Shown: piece by piece, positions 1 to 5,078 of the stretch | Layout of the letters: each line of letters begins with the position of its first letter | Position numbering within the stretch: the stretch's first letter is position 1 | Assembly: GCA_011620245.1 (NCBI GenBank) | Contig: WOZN01000035.1 | Coordinates: 1 to 5,078 of the forward strand | Direction: 5' to 3' | Length of the DNA: 5,078 nt | DNA from: Acidovorax sp. | GTDB lineage: Bacteria; Pseudomonadota; Gammaproteobacteria; Burkholderiales; Burkholderiaceae_C | The notes under the pieces: generated by a model | Told to the model about the DNA's origin: nothing | Database searches by the model: none | The model's input: the letters and a program-made list of their open reading frames with translations, nothing else | Program-made: the position numbers and the translations under genes

Positions 1-834
1 GATCTTGGCCTCGTCGCGGTTGAAAGCGATGCCGGATACGACGGCTTGTTCCATTTTTTCGTCTTCCTCAAAAGTGATCAGCGTGCCGGACTTGGCTTCT
101 TCGTTGATGTCGATGTCCCAGGGCGTGAAGCTCGACAGCACGCGCATGGGCACCTTGTATTTGCCCGCGAATTCGACCGAGCGAATCTGCAGCACCTTGG
201 AGCCCAGGCTGGCCATTTCCAGCATTTCCTCGAAGCTCACCGTATGCAGCCGACGCGCCTCGGGCACGACGCGCGGGTCGGTGGTGTAGACGCCATCCAC
301 GTCGGTGTAGATCAGGCATTCGTCGGCCTTCATGGCGGCCGCCACGGCCACGGCCGAGGTGTCGGAGCCCCCGCGGCCCAGGGTGGTGATGTTGCCTTCG
401 CTATCGATGCCCTGGAAACCCGTGACGATGACGACCTTGCCGGCGGCCAGGTCAGCGCGCACGCGCTCGTCGTCAATGGATTCGATGCGTGCCTTGGTGT
501 AGCTGCTGTCGGTGCGGATGGGCACCTGCCAGCCCGCGTAGCTGACCGCCTGCATGCCTTCTGCCTGCAATGCAATGGCCAGCAGGGCCGACGAGGCCTG
601 CTCGCCGGTGGCGGCCAGCATGTCCAGCTCGCGGTGGTAAGCCTGCATGGCGCGCTCGGGCGCCAGTTCCTTGGCCAGGCCGAGCAGGCGGTTGGTTTCG
701 CCGCTCATGGCGCTCGGAACCACCACCATCTGGTGGCCGGCGCGCGCCCATTTGGCCACGCGCTTGGCAACGTTGCGAATGCGCTCGGGGGAGCCCATCG
801 AGGTGCCGCCGTATTTGTGAACGATCAATGCCAT
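1..834 (-). CDS. lysC: Aspartokinase (aspartate kinase), 3' end cut by window edge
   Basis: This enzyme phosphorylates L-aspartate with ATP to give aspartyl-4-phosphate, the first cytoplasmic step toward lysine, threonine, methionine and diaminopimelate. The 278 visible residues hold the whole amino-acid-kinase domain: KYGGTSMGS at 7-15, PSAMSGETN at 40-48, TLGRGGSD at 151-158 and [13 protein letters not shown] at 176-188. The first regulatory ACT domain begins at about residue 261 ([11 protein letters not shown]) and is cut by the window edge. The family is usually a little over 400 residues, so roughly 130-150 are missing. I chose the ATG at 834 because [12 protein letters not shown] is the usual family N-terminus. 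No Shine-Dalgarno precedes it, only a C-rich stretch. An in-frame ATG at 882 would add 16 residues and also lacks one. The gene lies 81 nt after tilS on the same strand. Lysine and/or threonine feedback through the ACT domains is expected from the family but cannot be seen here. Confidence 0.97.
   Translation of the reverse strand, partial: MALIVHKYGGTSMGSPERIRNVAKRVAKWARAGHQMVVVPSAMSGETNRLLGLAKELAPERAMQAYHRELDMLAATGEQASSALLAIALQAEGMQAVSYAGWQVPIRTDSSYTKARIESIDDERVRADLAAGKVVIVTGFQGIDSEGNITTLGRGGSDTSAVAVAAAMKADECLIYTDVDGVYTTDPRVVPEARRLHTVSFEEMLEMASLGSKVLQIRSVEFAGKYKVPMRVLSSFTPWDIDINEEAKSGTLITFEEDEKMEQAVVSGIAFNRDEAKI
52..69 (-). promoter_or_regulatory. Candidate internal translation start in lysC (beta-subunit type)
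   Basis: Within lysC an in-frame ATG (codon 261, positions 54-52) is preceded by GAGGAA at 69-64, with a 9-nt A-rich spacer. This is a better ribosome binding site than the one at the gene's own start. The peptide begins [11 protein letters not shown], at the boundary between the kinase and ACT domains. In Corynebacterium glutamicum and Bacillus subtilis type aspartokinases, an internal in-frame start at the equivalent place makes a separate regulatory beta subunit. Use of this site here is inference. Confidence 0.4.
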
Positions 835-915
835 TGGATGTTGGGGGGTGACGAAACTGGAGCCGCAGCGCGGGTTGGACATTGTTTTGGTGCGCCGCCG
901 TTTTTCGTGCCGTTG

Positions 916-1878
916 TTAGACCAAAACCTTGGAATTGTACCAATCGAGTTGCGGCCCCGATCGCACCACGAATCCCCGTCCCACCTTGATGTGAATGCGA
1001 TGGCCGCGCGTGGCGCAGGCGGCGAGCTGGTCCAGCAACTCGCCGAGCTGCGCTGTGGTGGGCGTGGTGGCGTGCGCCACACGCAGCCAGTGGCGCAACA
1101 GGTTGGCCTGGCGCGCACGGCTCAGTGCCCGCAGGGGCACCAGTTGCGGGGGCACGCCAACCTGCAGCAGATCCTGTTGTGCCATCTCAACCAACAACGC
1201 ACTGGCCTGGGCGGCATGTGCGGCGGACCGCGCAAACGTATCCCGGAACGACGGGAACGCGGCCTCCAGTGCGGGCAGCAGTTGCGCCCGGATGCGGTTG
1301 CGCGTGAAGCGCTCGTCGGTGTTGGTGGGGTCTTCCACCCAGTTCTGCCCCTGGGCGCGCAGCCAGTCGCGCACCTGCGCCCCGGCCACGCGCAGCAGGG
1401 GCCGGTGCCAGCAGATGCCGCCCCGCTCCCATTGGGCAGGCATCGCCGCCAGCCCCGCCACGCCGGCGCCGCGCGACAAAGCCAGCAGCAGCGTCTCGAC
1501 CTGGTCATCCGCATGCTGCGCCAATGCTATTGAATAAATAGCATGTTGCGCTTGACTGGATTGGGCTACAGCCTCAAAAGCCTTGTACCTTGCCTGGCGC
1601 GCGGCGTCTTCGGGGCTCTCGCCGGGCGCGTGGCGTGCGTCGATGCGCTGCACGGCCAGCGGCACCTGCAGGCGTTCGCACAATGCGCGGCAATGCAGTT
1701 CGAAGCTGTCAGCCGCGGCCTGCAGGCCGTGGTGCACATGGATGGCCTGCACCTGCCCCGGCCATTTTCGTGCGCAGGCGAGCAGCAGGGCCGTCGAGTC
1801 GGCACCACCACTGAGCCCCACCGCCAACGGCAATGGGGGCGAAAAAGCAGCGATGGCAGCGTCGAACGGCAGCGTCAT
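916..1878 (-). CDS. tilS: tRNA(Ile)-lysidine synthetase, short form
   Basis: TilS uses ATP and lysine to convert C34 of the tRNA-Ile CAU anticodon to lysidine, so that the tRNA reads AUA and is charged with isoleucine. The 320-residue protein has the PP-loop SGGADS at 23-28, HVHHGL at 47-52, AQHADDQVETLLL at 120-132, SRGAGVAGLAAM at 135-146 and WVEDPTNTDERFTRNRIR at 180-197. After these comes a helical substrate-binding region. It stops at about the point where E. coli TilS (432 residues) continues into its C-terminal domain, so that domain is absent. The ATG at 1878 was chosen because GGAGGG lies 6 nt upstream; the frame is open further up, to an ATG at 1944, but that start has no comparable site. 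Residues 101-118 are AT-rich, use rare codons (TCA, ATA, TAT) and coincide with a palindromic repeat, giving a segment some 6-7 residues longer than in E. coli before the AQH motif. Confidence 0.95.
   Translation of the reverse strand: MTLPFDAAIAAFSPPLPLAVGLSGGADSTALLLACARKWPGQVQAIHVHHGLQAAADSFELHCRALCERLQVPLAVQRIDARHAPGESPEDAARQARYKAFEAVAQSSQAQHAIYSIALAQHADDQVETLLLALSRGAGVAGLAAMPAQWERGGICWHRPLLRVAGAQVRDWLRAQGQNWVEDPTNTDERFTRNRIRAQLLPALEAAFPSFRDTFARSAAHAAQASALLVEMAQQDLLQVGVPPQLVPLRALSRARQANLLRHWLRVAHATTPTTAQLGELLDQLAACATRGHRIHIKVGRGFVVRSGPQLDWYNSKVLV
934..942 (-). promoter_or_regulatory. Weak candidate extended -10 promoter for lysC
   Basis: TGGTACAAT on the minus strand matches an extended -10 element (TGn plus TACAAT, five of six bases of TATAAT). 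It lies in the last codons of tilS, about 100 nt before the lysC ATG. I see no convincing -35 hexamer at the usual spacing. A start here would give lysC its own leader of roughly 90 nt. In GC-rich DNA an AT-rich match stands out, but this is still a single weak motif. Confidence 0.2.
1524..1579 (+). repeat. Diverged palindromic repeat inside the tilS coding sequence
   Basis: An AT-rich patch in GC-rich DNA. It opens with a perfect 8-bp inverted repeat, ATGCTATT (1524-1531) and AATAGCAT (1537-1544), around a 5-nt loop. It continues through GCGCTTG (1548-1554) and GGGCTACAGCCTC to an A-run. The order of blocks (ATAGC, GCGCTTG, a short spacer, GGCTA-AGCC, A/T-run) resembles a short intergenic repeat I recall as abundant in Comamonadaceae. 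A second copy at 3697-3750 has GCTATT, AGC and CGCTTG at identical offsets (0, 14, 23 nt). It is read through by tilS as residues of about 101-118, with no frameshift. Family assignment is from memory. Confidence 0.5.
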
Positions 1879-1884
1879 TGCGCG

Positions 1885-1890
1885 CCCTCC
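1885..1890 (-). promoter_or_regulatory. Ribosome binding site of tilS
   Basis: GGAGGG on the minus strand lies 6 nt before the ATG at 1878. It decides the tilS start over the in-frame ATG at 1944, which would add 22 residues unlike the TilS N-terminus. Confidence 0.8.
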
Positions 1891-1921
1891 CAGCGGAAAA
1901 AAGCGCCCGCACCAATGCAAA

Positions 1922-1937
1922 GGCCCCTTGCGGGGCC
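1922..1937 (-). terminator. GNRA-type hairpin after accA, weak terminator candidate
   Basis: On the minus strand GGCCCC-GCAA-GGGGCC forms a perfect 6-bp GC stem with a GCAA tetraloop (GNRA class), followed directly by TTT. The T-run is too short for a strong intrinsic terminator, and a T6 tract sits another 16 nt downstream, just before the tilS ribosome binding site. It could cause partial termination or protect the accA 3' end. Confidence 0.4.
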
Positions 1938-1952
1938 ATGGCATGGGTACGG

Positions 1953-1974
1953 GGTGAAGGCTGCAGCCTTCACC
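1953..1974. repeat. 22-bp perfect palindrome just downstream of accA
   Basis: The sequence GGTGAAGGCTG is followed immediately by its exact reverse complement, giving an 11-bp perfect dyad with no spacer, centred on a CTGCAG. It starts 9 nt after the accA stop codon. In RNA it can fold as a 9-bp stem with a 4-nt loop. There is no T-run after it. Its lack of a spacer also fits a dimeric-protein binding site, but no regulator can be named. Confidence 0.7.
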
Positions 1975-1983
1975 ACCACGGGG

Positions 1984-2961
1984 TCAGCGGCTGTCGGCCT
2001 TGGTGTCATTGAAACGGCCATAGCTTTGCAGACGGTCGTAGCGGCGGTCGAGCAGGTCTTTGGTCTTGAGGTCTGCCACCTGGCGGAACGCGTCGCCCAG
2101 GGCGCGCTTGAGGAAAGCCGCCATCTGCCTGGGATCGCGGTGCGCGCCGCCCACGGGCTCGCTGACGATCTTGTCCACCAGGCCCAGCGCCTTGAGGCGA
2201 TGCGCCGTGATGCCCAGGGCGTCGGCCGCCTCCTGCGCCTTGTCGCTGGTCTTCCAGAGGATGGAGGCGCAGCCTTCCGGGCTGATCACCGAGTAGATGG
2301 CGTATTGCAGCATCACCACCTGGTCGCCCACGCTGATGGCCAGCGCACCGCCGGAGCCGCCTTCGCCAATGATGGTGGTGATGATGGGCACCTCCAGTTG
2401 CGCCATCTCGAAGATGTTGCGGCCGATGGCCTCGGACTGGCCGCGCTCTTCGGCGTCGATGCCGGGGTAGGCGCCGGGCGTGTCCACAAAGGTGAACACG
2501 GGCAGCTTGAACTTCTCGGCCGTCTTCATGAGGCGCAGGGCCTTGCGGTAGCCCTCGGGCTTGCTCATGCCGAAGTTGCGCATGGCGCGCTCCTTGGTGT
2601 CGCGCCCTTTCTGGTGGCCCAGCACCATGCAGGCGTGGCCGTTAAAGCGTGCCAGACCGCCCACGATGGACAAATCGTCCGCGTAATGGCGATCACCATG
2701 CAGCTCGACAAAATCGGTGAAGATGTCGCGCACATAGTCGAGCGTGTAGGGGCGCTCGGGGTGGCGGGCAATCTTGGTGATCTGCCAGGGGCTCAGGTCG
2801 CTGTAAATATCCTTGGTGAGCTGCTGGCTCTTTTTGCTGAGCTGGTCGATTTCTTCCGAGATATCCACCGCGCTCTCGGTCTGCACGTAGCGCAGTTCTT
2901 CGATTTTGGATTCAAGTTCGGCAATGGGCTGCTCGAAATCCAGAAAGGTCTTTTTCGCCAA
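1984..2961 (-). CDS. accA: Acetyl-CoA carboxylase carboxyltransferase, alpha subunit
   Basis: AccA with AccD forms the carboxyltransferase that moves CO2 from carboxybiotin on AccB to acetyl-CoA, making malonyl-CoA for fatty-acid synthesis in the cytoplasm. The 325-residue protein (E. coli 319) starts with a charged helical region (about 10-55, likely coiled coil). The crotonase-like carboxyltransferase domain follows, with ELHGDR at 86-91, GHQKGRDT at 115-122, [10 protein letters not shown] at 158-167, [10 protein letters not shown] at 199-208 and [10 protein letters not shown] at 227-236. The two glycine-rich stretches belong to the oxyanion-hole region. The start is the TTG at 2961, since AAGGAG lies 7 nt upstream and (M)[12 protein letters not shown] is the usual N-terminus. 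In-frame ATGs at 3027 and 3105 have no ribosome binding site, and the second lies inside alkA. accD is not in the window. Hairpin-forming sequences flank the gene on both sides. Confidence 0.98.
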   Translation of the reverse strand: MAKKTFLDFEQPIAELESKIEELRYVQTESAVDISEEIDQLSKKSQQLTKDIYSDLSPWQITKIARHPERPYTLDYVRDIFTDFVELHGDRHYADDLSIVGGLARFNGHACMVLGHQKGRDTKERAMRNFGMSKPEGYRKALRLMKTAEKFKLPVFTFVDTPGAYPGIDAEERGQSEAIGRNIFEMAQLEVPIITTIIGEGGSGGALAISVGDQVVMLQYAIYSVISPEGCASILWKTSDKAQEAADALGITAHRLKALGLVDKIVSEPVGGAHRDPRQMAAFLKRALGDAFRQVADLKTKDLLDRRYDRLQSYGRFNDTKADSR

Positions 2962-2968
2962 CGTATTT

Positions 2969-2974
2969 CTCCTT
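2969..2974 (-). promoter_or_regulatory. Ribosome binding site of accA (TTG start)
   Basis: AAGGAG on the minus strand, 7 nt before the TTG at 2961, is the strongest Shine-Dalgarno in the window. It supports the TTG rather than the upstream in-frame ATGs as the accA start. Confidence 0.85.
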
Positions 2975-2990
2975 GGGTCGCGCCCCGCAG

Positions 2991-3008
2991 GGCCTCTGGT
3001 GCGAGGCC
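2991..3008 (-). repeat. Stem-loop in the accA leader
   Basis: GGCCTC and GAGGCC form a perfect 6-bp inverted repeat around a 6-nt loop. It ends 16 nt upstream of the accA Shine-Dalgarno. There is no T-run, so it is not an intrinsic terminator. A structure so near the ribosome binding site could influence accA translation; this is inference. Confidence 0.45.
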
Positions 3009-3018
3009 TGTGTTGCAA

Positions 3019-3041
3019 CCGGTTCATGACTGATGAAACGG
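3019..3041 (-). repeat. Imperfect dyad just after alkA
   Basis: On the minus strand CCGTTTCAT and ATGAACCGG are 9-nt arms pairing at 8 of 9 positions around a 5-nt loop, starting 3 nt after the alkA stop. Two short palindromes, AACCGGTT and GTTGCAAC, overlap its far side. No T-run of useful length follows. It may be an mRNA 3'-end structure of alkA or a protein-binding dyad before accA. Confidence 0.45.
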
Positions 3042-3044
3042 ACC

Positions 3045-3731
3045 TCAATAGGCCACGGGCAACGGGTCGAGCGATCGCCAAATATACCAAGTCGCCACAC
3101 TGCACCAGGGTTTCCAGGCCTCTGCCACTTCGCGGGCATCGCTGCGGCTGACCGGATCACCCGAAAAATAGTTCTGGCTGATGCCGTTGATCAACCCCAC
3201 ATCGTCCAGGGGCAGAACGTTCGGCCGCATCAGGTAGAAGATCAGGAACATCTCGGCCGTCCAGCGGCCGATGCCGCGAATGGCCACCAGCTCGGCAATG
3301 ATGGCGTCATCGTCCATCGAGGTCCAGTCCTTCACATGCAGCTTGTCACCATCGAAGTGGATGGCAAGGTCCACCAGATAGTCCACCTTGCGGGCCGACA
3401 GGCCGGCCGCGCGCATGTCGTCGATCTTGAGCTTGAGCACATTGGCGGGCGTCATGCCGGGCGGCAGCGCGGCAAAGCGCTCCCACACGGTTTTCGCGGC
3501 CTTCACCGAAATCTGCTGCCCGACGATGCTGCGCGCCAGGGTGGTGAAGGCATCGCCCCGGGTCTGCAAGGCGGCGTCGCCAAACTGGGGAATCAGGCGC
3601 TTCATCACCCGGTCTTTCTTGACCAGGTGCTTGCAGGCTTCGGCCCAGTAGTCGGGCGTTGACAGCATCGGGCTGGAGGCGTCGAGCGCCTCGGCCGCTA
3701 TTTTTTTAGAAGCTGCCACCGCTTGCCCCAT
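3045..3731 (-). CDS. alkA: DNA-3-methyladenine glycosylase, short HhH-GPD type
   Basis: The product is predicted to excise alkylated bases such as 3-methyladenine from DNA, starting base-excision repair. The 228-residue protein is a helix-hairpin-helix GPD glycosylase: [10 protein letters not shown] at 66-75, the hairpin [12 protein letters not shown] at 151-162, and LPLDDVGL at 173-180. By analogy with E. coli AlkA Asp238, the second Asp (D177) is the likely catalytic residue. It lacks the extra N-terminal domain of E. coli AlkA (282 residues), as in the shorter bacterial and yeast-MAG forms. The start is uncertain. The ATG at 3731 has only a poor ribosome binding site, and its first dozen residues are encoded by a repeat-like sequence with an A7 run. 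The ATG at 3668 (residue 22, MLSTPDYW) is a fair alternative, because conservation I recognise begins near there. It lies 33 nt after cysS. The symbol alkA marks the family, not proven orthology. Confidence 0.88.
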   Translation of the reverse strand: MGQAVAASKKIAAEALDASSPMLSTPDYWAEACKHLVKKDRVMKRLIPQFGDAALQTRGDAFTTLARSIVGQQISVKAAKTVWERFAALPPGMTPANVLKLKIDDMRAAGLSARKVDYLVDLAIHFDGDKLHVKDWTSMDDDAIIAELVAIRGIGRWTAEMFLIFYLMRPNVLPLDDVGLINGISQNYFSGDPVSRSDAREVAEAWKPWCSVATWYIWRSLDPLPVAY

Positions 3732-3750
3732 CTGCCCTGGAGGCGTATTT
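3697..3750 (+). repeat. Diverged palindromic repeat over the alkA start
   Basis: This stretch reads GCTATT, T-run, AGAAGCTGCC, CGCTTGCCCC, then CCTGGAGGC and TATTT. Aligned without gaps to the patch inside tilS at 1526-1579 it matches at about half the positions. The blocks GCTATT, AGC and CGCTTG fall at the same offsets and in the same orientation. It also looks like a degraded palindrome, with CCAGGGC opposite GCGGTGG. It covers the cysS-alkA gap and the first codons of alkA. Assignment to a Comamonadaceae repeat family is from memory. Confidence 0.45.
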
Positions 3751-3764
3751 CATGTTGAAAAATG

Positions 3765-5078
3765 TCACTGTGCAGCTTCCCAGGTCGTGCCAGCGGCCGA
3801 GTCCTTGAGCACGATGCCCTGGGCCAGCAGGGCATTGCGGATGCGGTCAGCCTCAGCAAAATTCTTGCCGGCCTTGGCGGCCGCGCGGGCGGCAATCTGC
3901 GCCTGGATGGCGGCTTCGTCCAGGCCCGCACCGGCCTGCAAAAAGGCTTGCGGATCCCCCTGCAGCAGCCCCAGGCAGCCCGCCAGCGCCTTGAGCAACC
4001 CGGCCAGTTCGGGCGAGCGGGTCTTGTTGACCTCACTGGCCAGGTCGAACAGCACGGCAATCGCCTCGGGTGTGCCAAAGTCTTCGTCCATGGCGGCCTT
4101 GAAGCGTGCGGCATGGGGTTCGGTCCAGTCGATGGCCACCTGGGCGGGTGCCACCAGGCTGAGCGCCGTGTACAGCCGCTTGAGCGCCTGGCGCGCGTCA
4201 TCGAGGTGCGCATCGCTGTAGTTGAGCGCGCTGCGGTAATGGGCGCGCACGATGAAAAAGCGCACCGTCTCGGCGTCGTACTGTTTGAGCACATCGCGGA
4301 TGGTGAAGAAGTTGCCGAGCGACTTGCTCATCTTCTCGTTGTCCACGCGCACAAAGCCGTTGTGCATCCAAAAGCGCGCCAGCGGCTTGCCCGTGGCGCC
4401 TTCGCTCTGGGCGATCTCGTTTTCATGGTGGGGGAACTGCAGGTCGGCCCCGCCGCCGTGGATGTCAAACGTCTCGCCCAAGGTAGCGCAGCTCATGGCC
4501 GAGCATTCGATATGCCAGCCCGGGCGGCCCGTGCCAAAGGGGCTGTCCCATTTGGCTTCGGGCGGCTCGCCCTCCTTGGCGGACTTCCACAGCACGAAGT
4601 CGAGCGGGTCTTCCTTGCCGTCCTGCACGGCCACGCGTTCGCCGGCGCGCAGTTCGTCCAGCGACTTGCCCGAGAGCTTGCCGTAGCCCGCAAACTTGCG
4701 CACCGAGTAGTTCACGTCGCCATTGGCGGCGCGGTAGGCCAGGCCCTTGCCTTCGAGCTGACTGATGAGCGACAGCATCTGCGGCACATATTCGGTGGCG
4801 CGCGGCTCGATGGTGGGCGGCTCGATGCCCAGGGCGCCGATGTCCTCGTGCATGGCGGCGATCATCTCGTCGGTGAGCTGGCGGATGGTGATGCCGCGCT
4901 CCAGCGCCCGTTTGATGATCTTGTCATCAATGTCGGTGATGTTGCGCACATAGGTCACGCGCAAGCCGCTGCTTTTGAGCCAGCGCTGCACCACGTCGAA
5001 CGCCATCATCATGCGGGCATGGCCGATGTGGCACAGGTCGTAAATGGTCATGCCGCACACATACATGCGCACATGGCC
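3765..5078 (-). CDS. cysS: Cysteinyl-tRNA synthetase, 5' end cut by window edge
   Basis: CysS attaches cysteine to tRNA-Cys using ATP, in the cytoplasm, and is a class I synthetase. The 437 visible residues begin [11 protein letters not shown], so about 20-25 N-terminal residues lie beyond the window edge. Counting from the first visible residue, the class I signature HIGH is at 17-20 and KMSKS at 249-253. The zinc ligands known from E. coli (C28, C209, H234, E238) have exact counterparts in YVCGMT (C8), HIECSAMS (C192) and FPHHENE (H217, E221), with the same spacing from the second Cys to the His. After the catalytic core come the helical anticodon-side domain and a C-terminal segment ending WEAAQ. 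An apparent GTG start at 5072 is only an internal valine codon. No key residue is missing. It is the most upstream gene of the minus-strand run, and its promoter must lie outside the window. Confidence 0.98.
   Translation of the reverse strand, partial: GHVRMYVCGMTIYDLCHIGHARMMMAFDVVQRWLKSSGLRVTYVRNITDIDDKIIKRALERGITIRQLTDEMIAAMHEDIGALGIEPPTIEPRATEYVPQMLSLISQLEGKGLAYRAANGDVNYSVRKFAGYGKLSGKSLDELRAGERVAVQDGKEDPLDFVLWKSAKEGEPPEAKWDSPFGTGRPGWHIECSAMSCATLGETFDIHGGGADLQFPHHENEIAQSEGATGKPLARFWMHNGFVRVDNEKMSKSLGNFFTIRDVLKQYDAETVRFFIVRAHYRSALNYSDAHLDDARQALKRLYTALSLVAPAQVAIDWTEPHAARFKAAMDEDFGTPEAIAVLFDLASEVNKTRSPELAGLLKALAGCLGLLQGDPQAFLQAGAGLDEAAIQAQIAARAAAKAGKNFAEADRIRNALLAQGIVLKDSAAGTTWEAAQ

Noticed and set aside
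46..1533. Open frame of 495 codons on the plus strand
   Set aside because: It lies in codon register opposite lysC and tilS, which have clear family motifs. GC-rich codon use leaves the complement open. The translation shows no recognisable domain and has the low-complexity His/Gly/Ala look of an antisense shadow.
1897..1902. T6 run on the minus strand as an accA terminator
   Set aside because: It is separated by 19 nt from the GGCCCC hairpin and has no adequate stem directly before it.
916..1944. Longer tilS starting at ATG 1944
   Set aside because: The extra 22 residues are encoded by the hairpin-rich gap and are unlike TilS. The ATG at 1878 has a good Shine-Dalgarno.
1543..3033. Open frame of 496 codons on the plus strand
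   Set aside because: It is a codon-register shadow of tilS and accA, with no family motif and no ribosome binding site of note.
1984..3105. Longer accA starting at ATG 3105 or 3027
   Set aside because: The 3105 start overlaps alkA and neither start has a ribosome binding site. The TTG at 2961 has AAGGAG at ideal spacing and gives the usual N-terminus.
3033..3662. Open frame of 209 codons on the plus strand
   Set aside because: It lies opposite alkA, and its translation has no recognisable motif whereas the minus strand has a complete HhH-GPD domain.
3706..3753. Possible 15-codon leader peptide before alkA (ATG at 3753)
   Set aside because: It has no ribosome binding site, lies mostly within the repeat-like sequence, and overlaps alkA out of frame. 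Nothing in its composition suggests an attenuator.
1..5078. Defence system, mobile element, CRISPR array or tRNA
   Set aside because: The whole window is covered by five recognisable housekeeping genes with gaps of 33-105 nt. I saw no transposase, regularly spaced repeats, or cloverleaf-like sequence.

Overview
The window is a piece of a bacterial chromosome in which all five genes lie on the minus strand. Read in the direction of transcription, from high to low coordinates, they are cysS (5' end outside the window), a DNA-3-methyladenine glycosylase (alkA type), accA, tilS and lysC (3' end outside the window). High GC, strongly GC-biased third positions, and the protein sequences themselves point to a betaproteobacterium of the family Comamonadaceae (Acidovorax/Comamonas/Delftia-like). 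From memory this gene order is usual for that family. No comparison could be run here.

Layout: cysS 5078-3765; 33-nt gap; alkA 3731-3045; 83-nt gap; accA 2961-1984 (TTG start with a strong ribosome binding site); 105-nt gap; tilS 1878-916; 81-nt gap; lysC 834-1. The short same-strand gaps suggest one transcription unit or a few overlapping ones. The functions are housekeeping: tRNA charging (CysS), repair of alkylated bases (AlkA), malonyl-CoA supply for fatty acids (AccA), lysidine modification of tRNA-Ile (TilS) and entry to the aspartate amino-acid family (LysC). They do not form one pathway. No gap exceeds about 105 nt, and I see no RNA gene, mobile element or CRISPR array.

I found no new defence, toxin or mobile system. 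What is unusual is small-scale. Two diverged copies of what looks like a short palindromic Comamonadaceae repeat overlap coding sequence, one inside tilS just before its conserved AQHADDQ motif and one over the start of alkA. There is a 22-bp perfect palindrome plus a GNRA-type hairpin between accA and tilS, and two dyads between alkA and accA. TilS is short and lacks the C-terminal domain of the E. coli enzyme. lysC begins without a Shine-Dalgarno sequence but has an internal ATG with a good one, at the place where some bacteria start a separate regulatory beta subunit.
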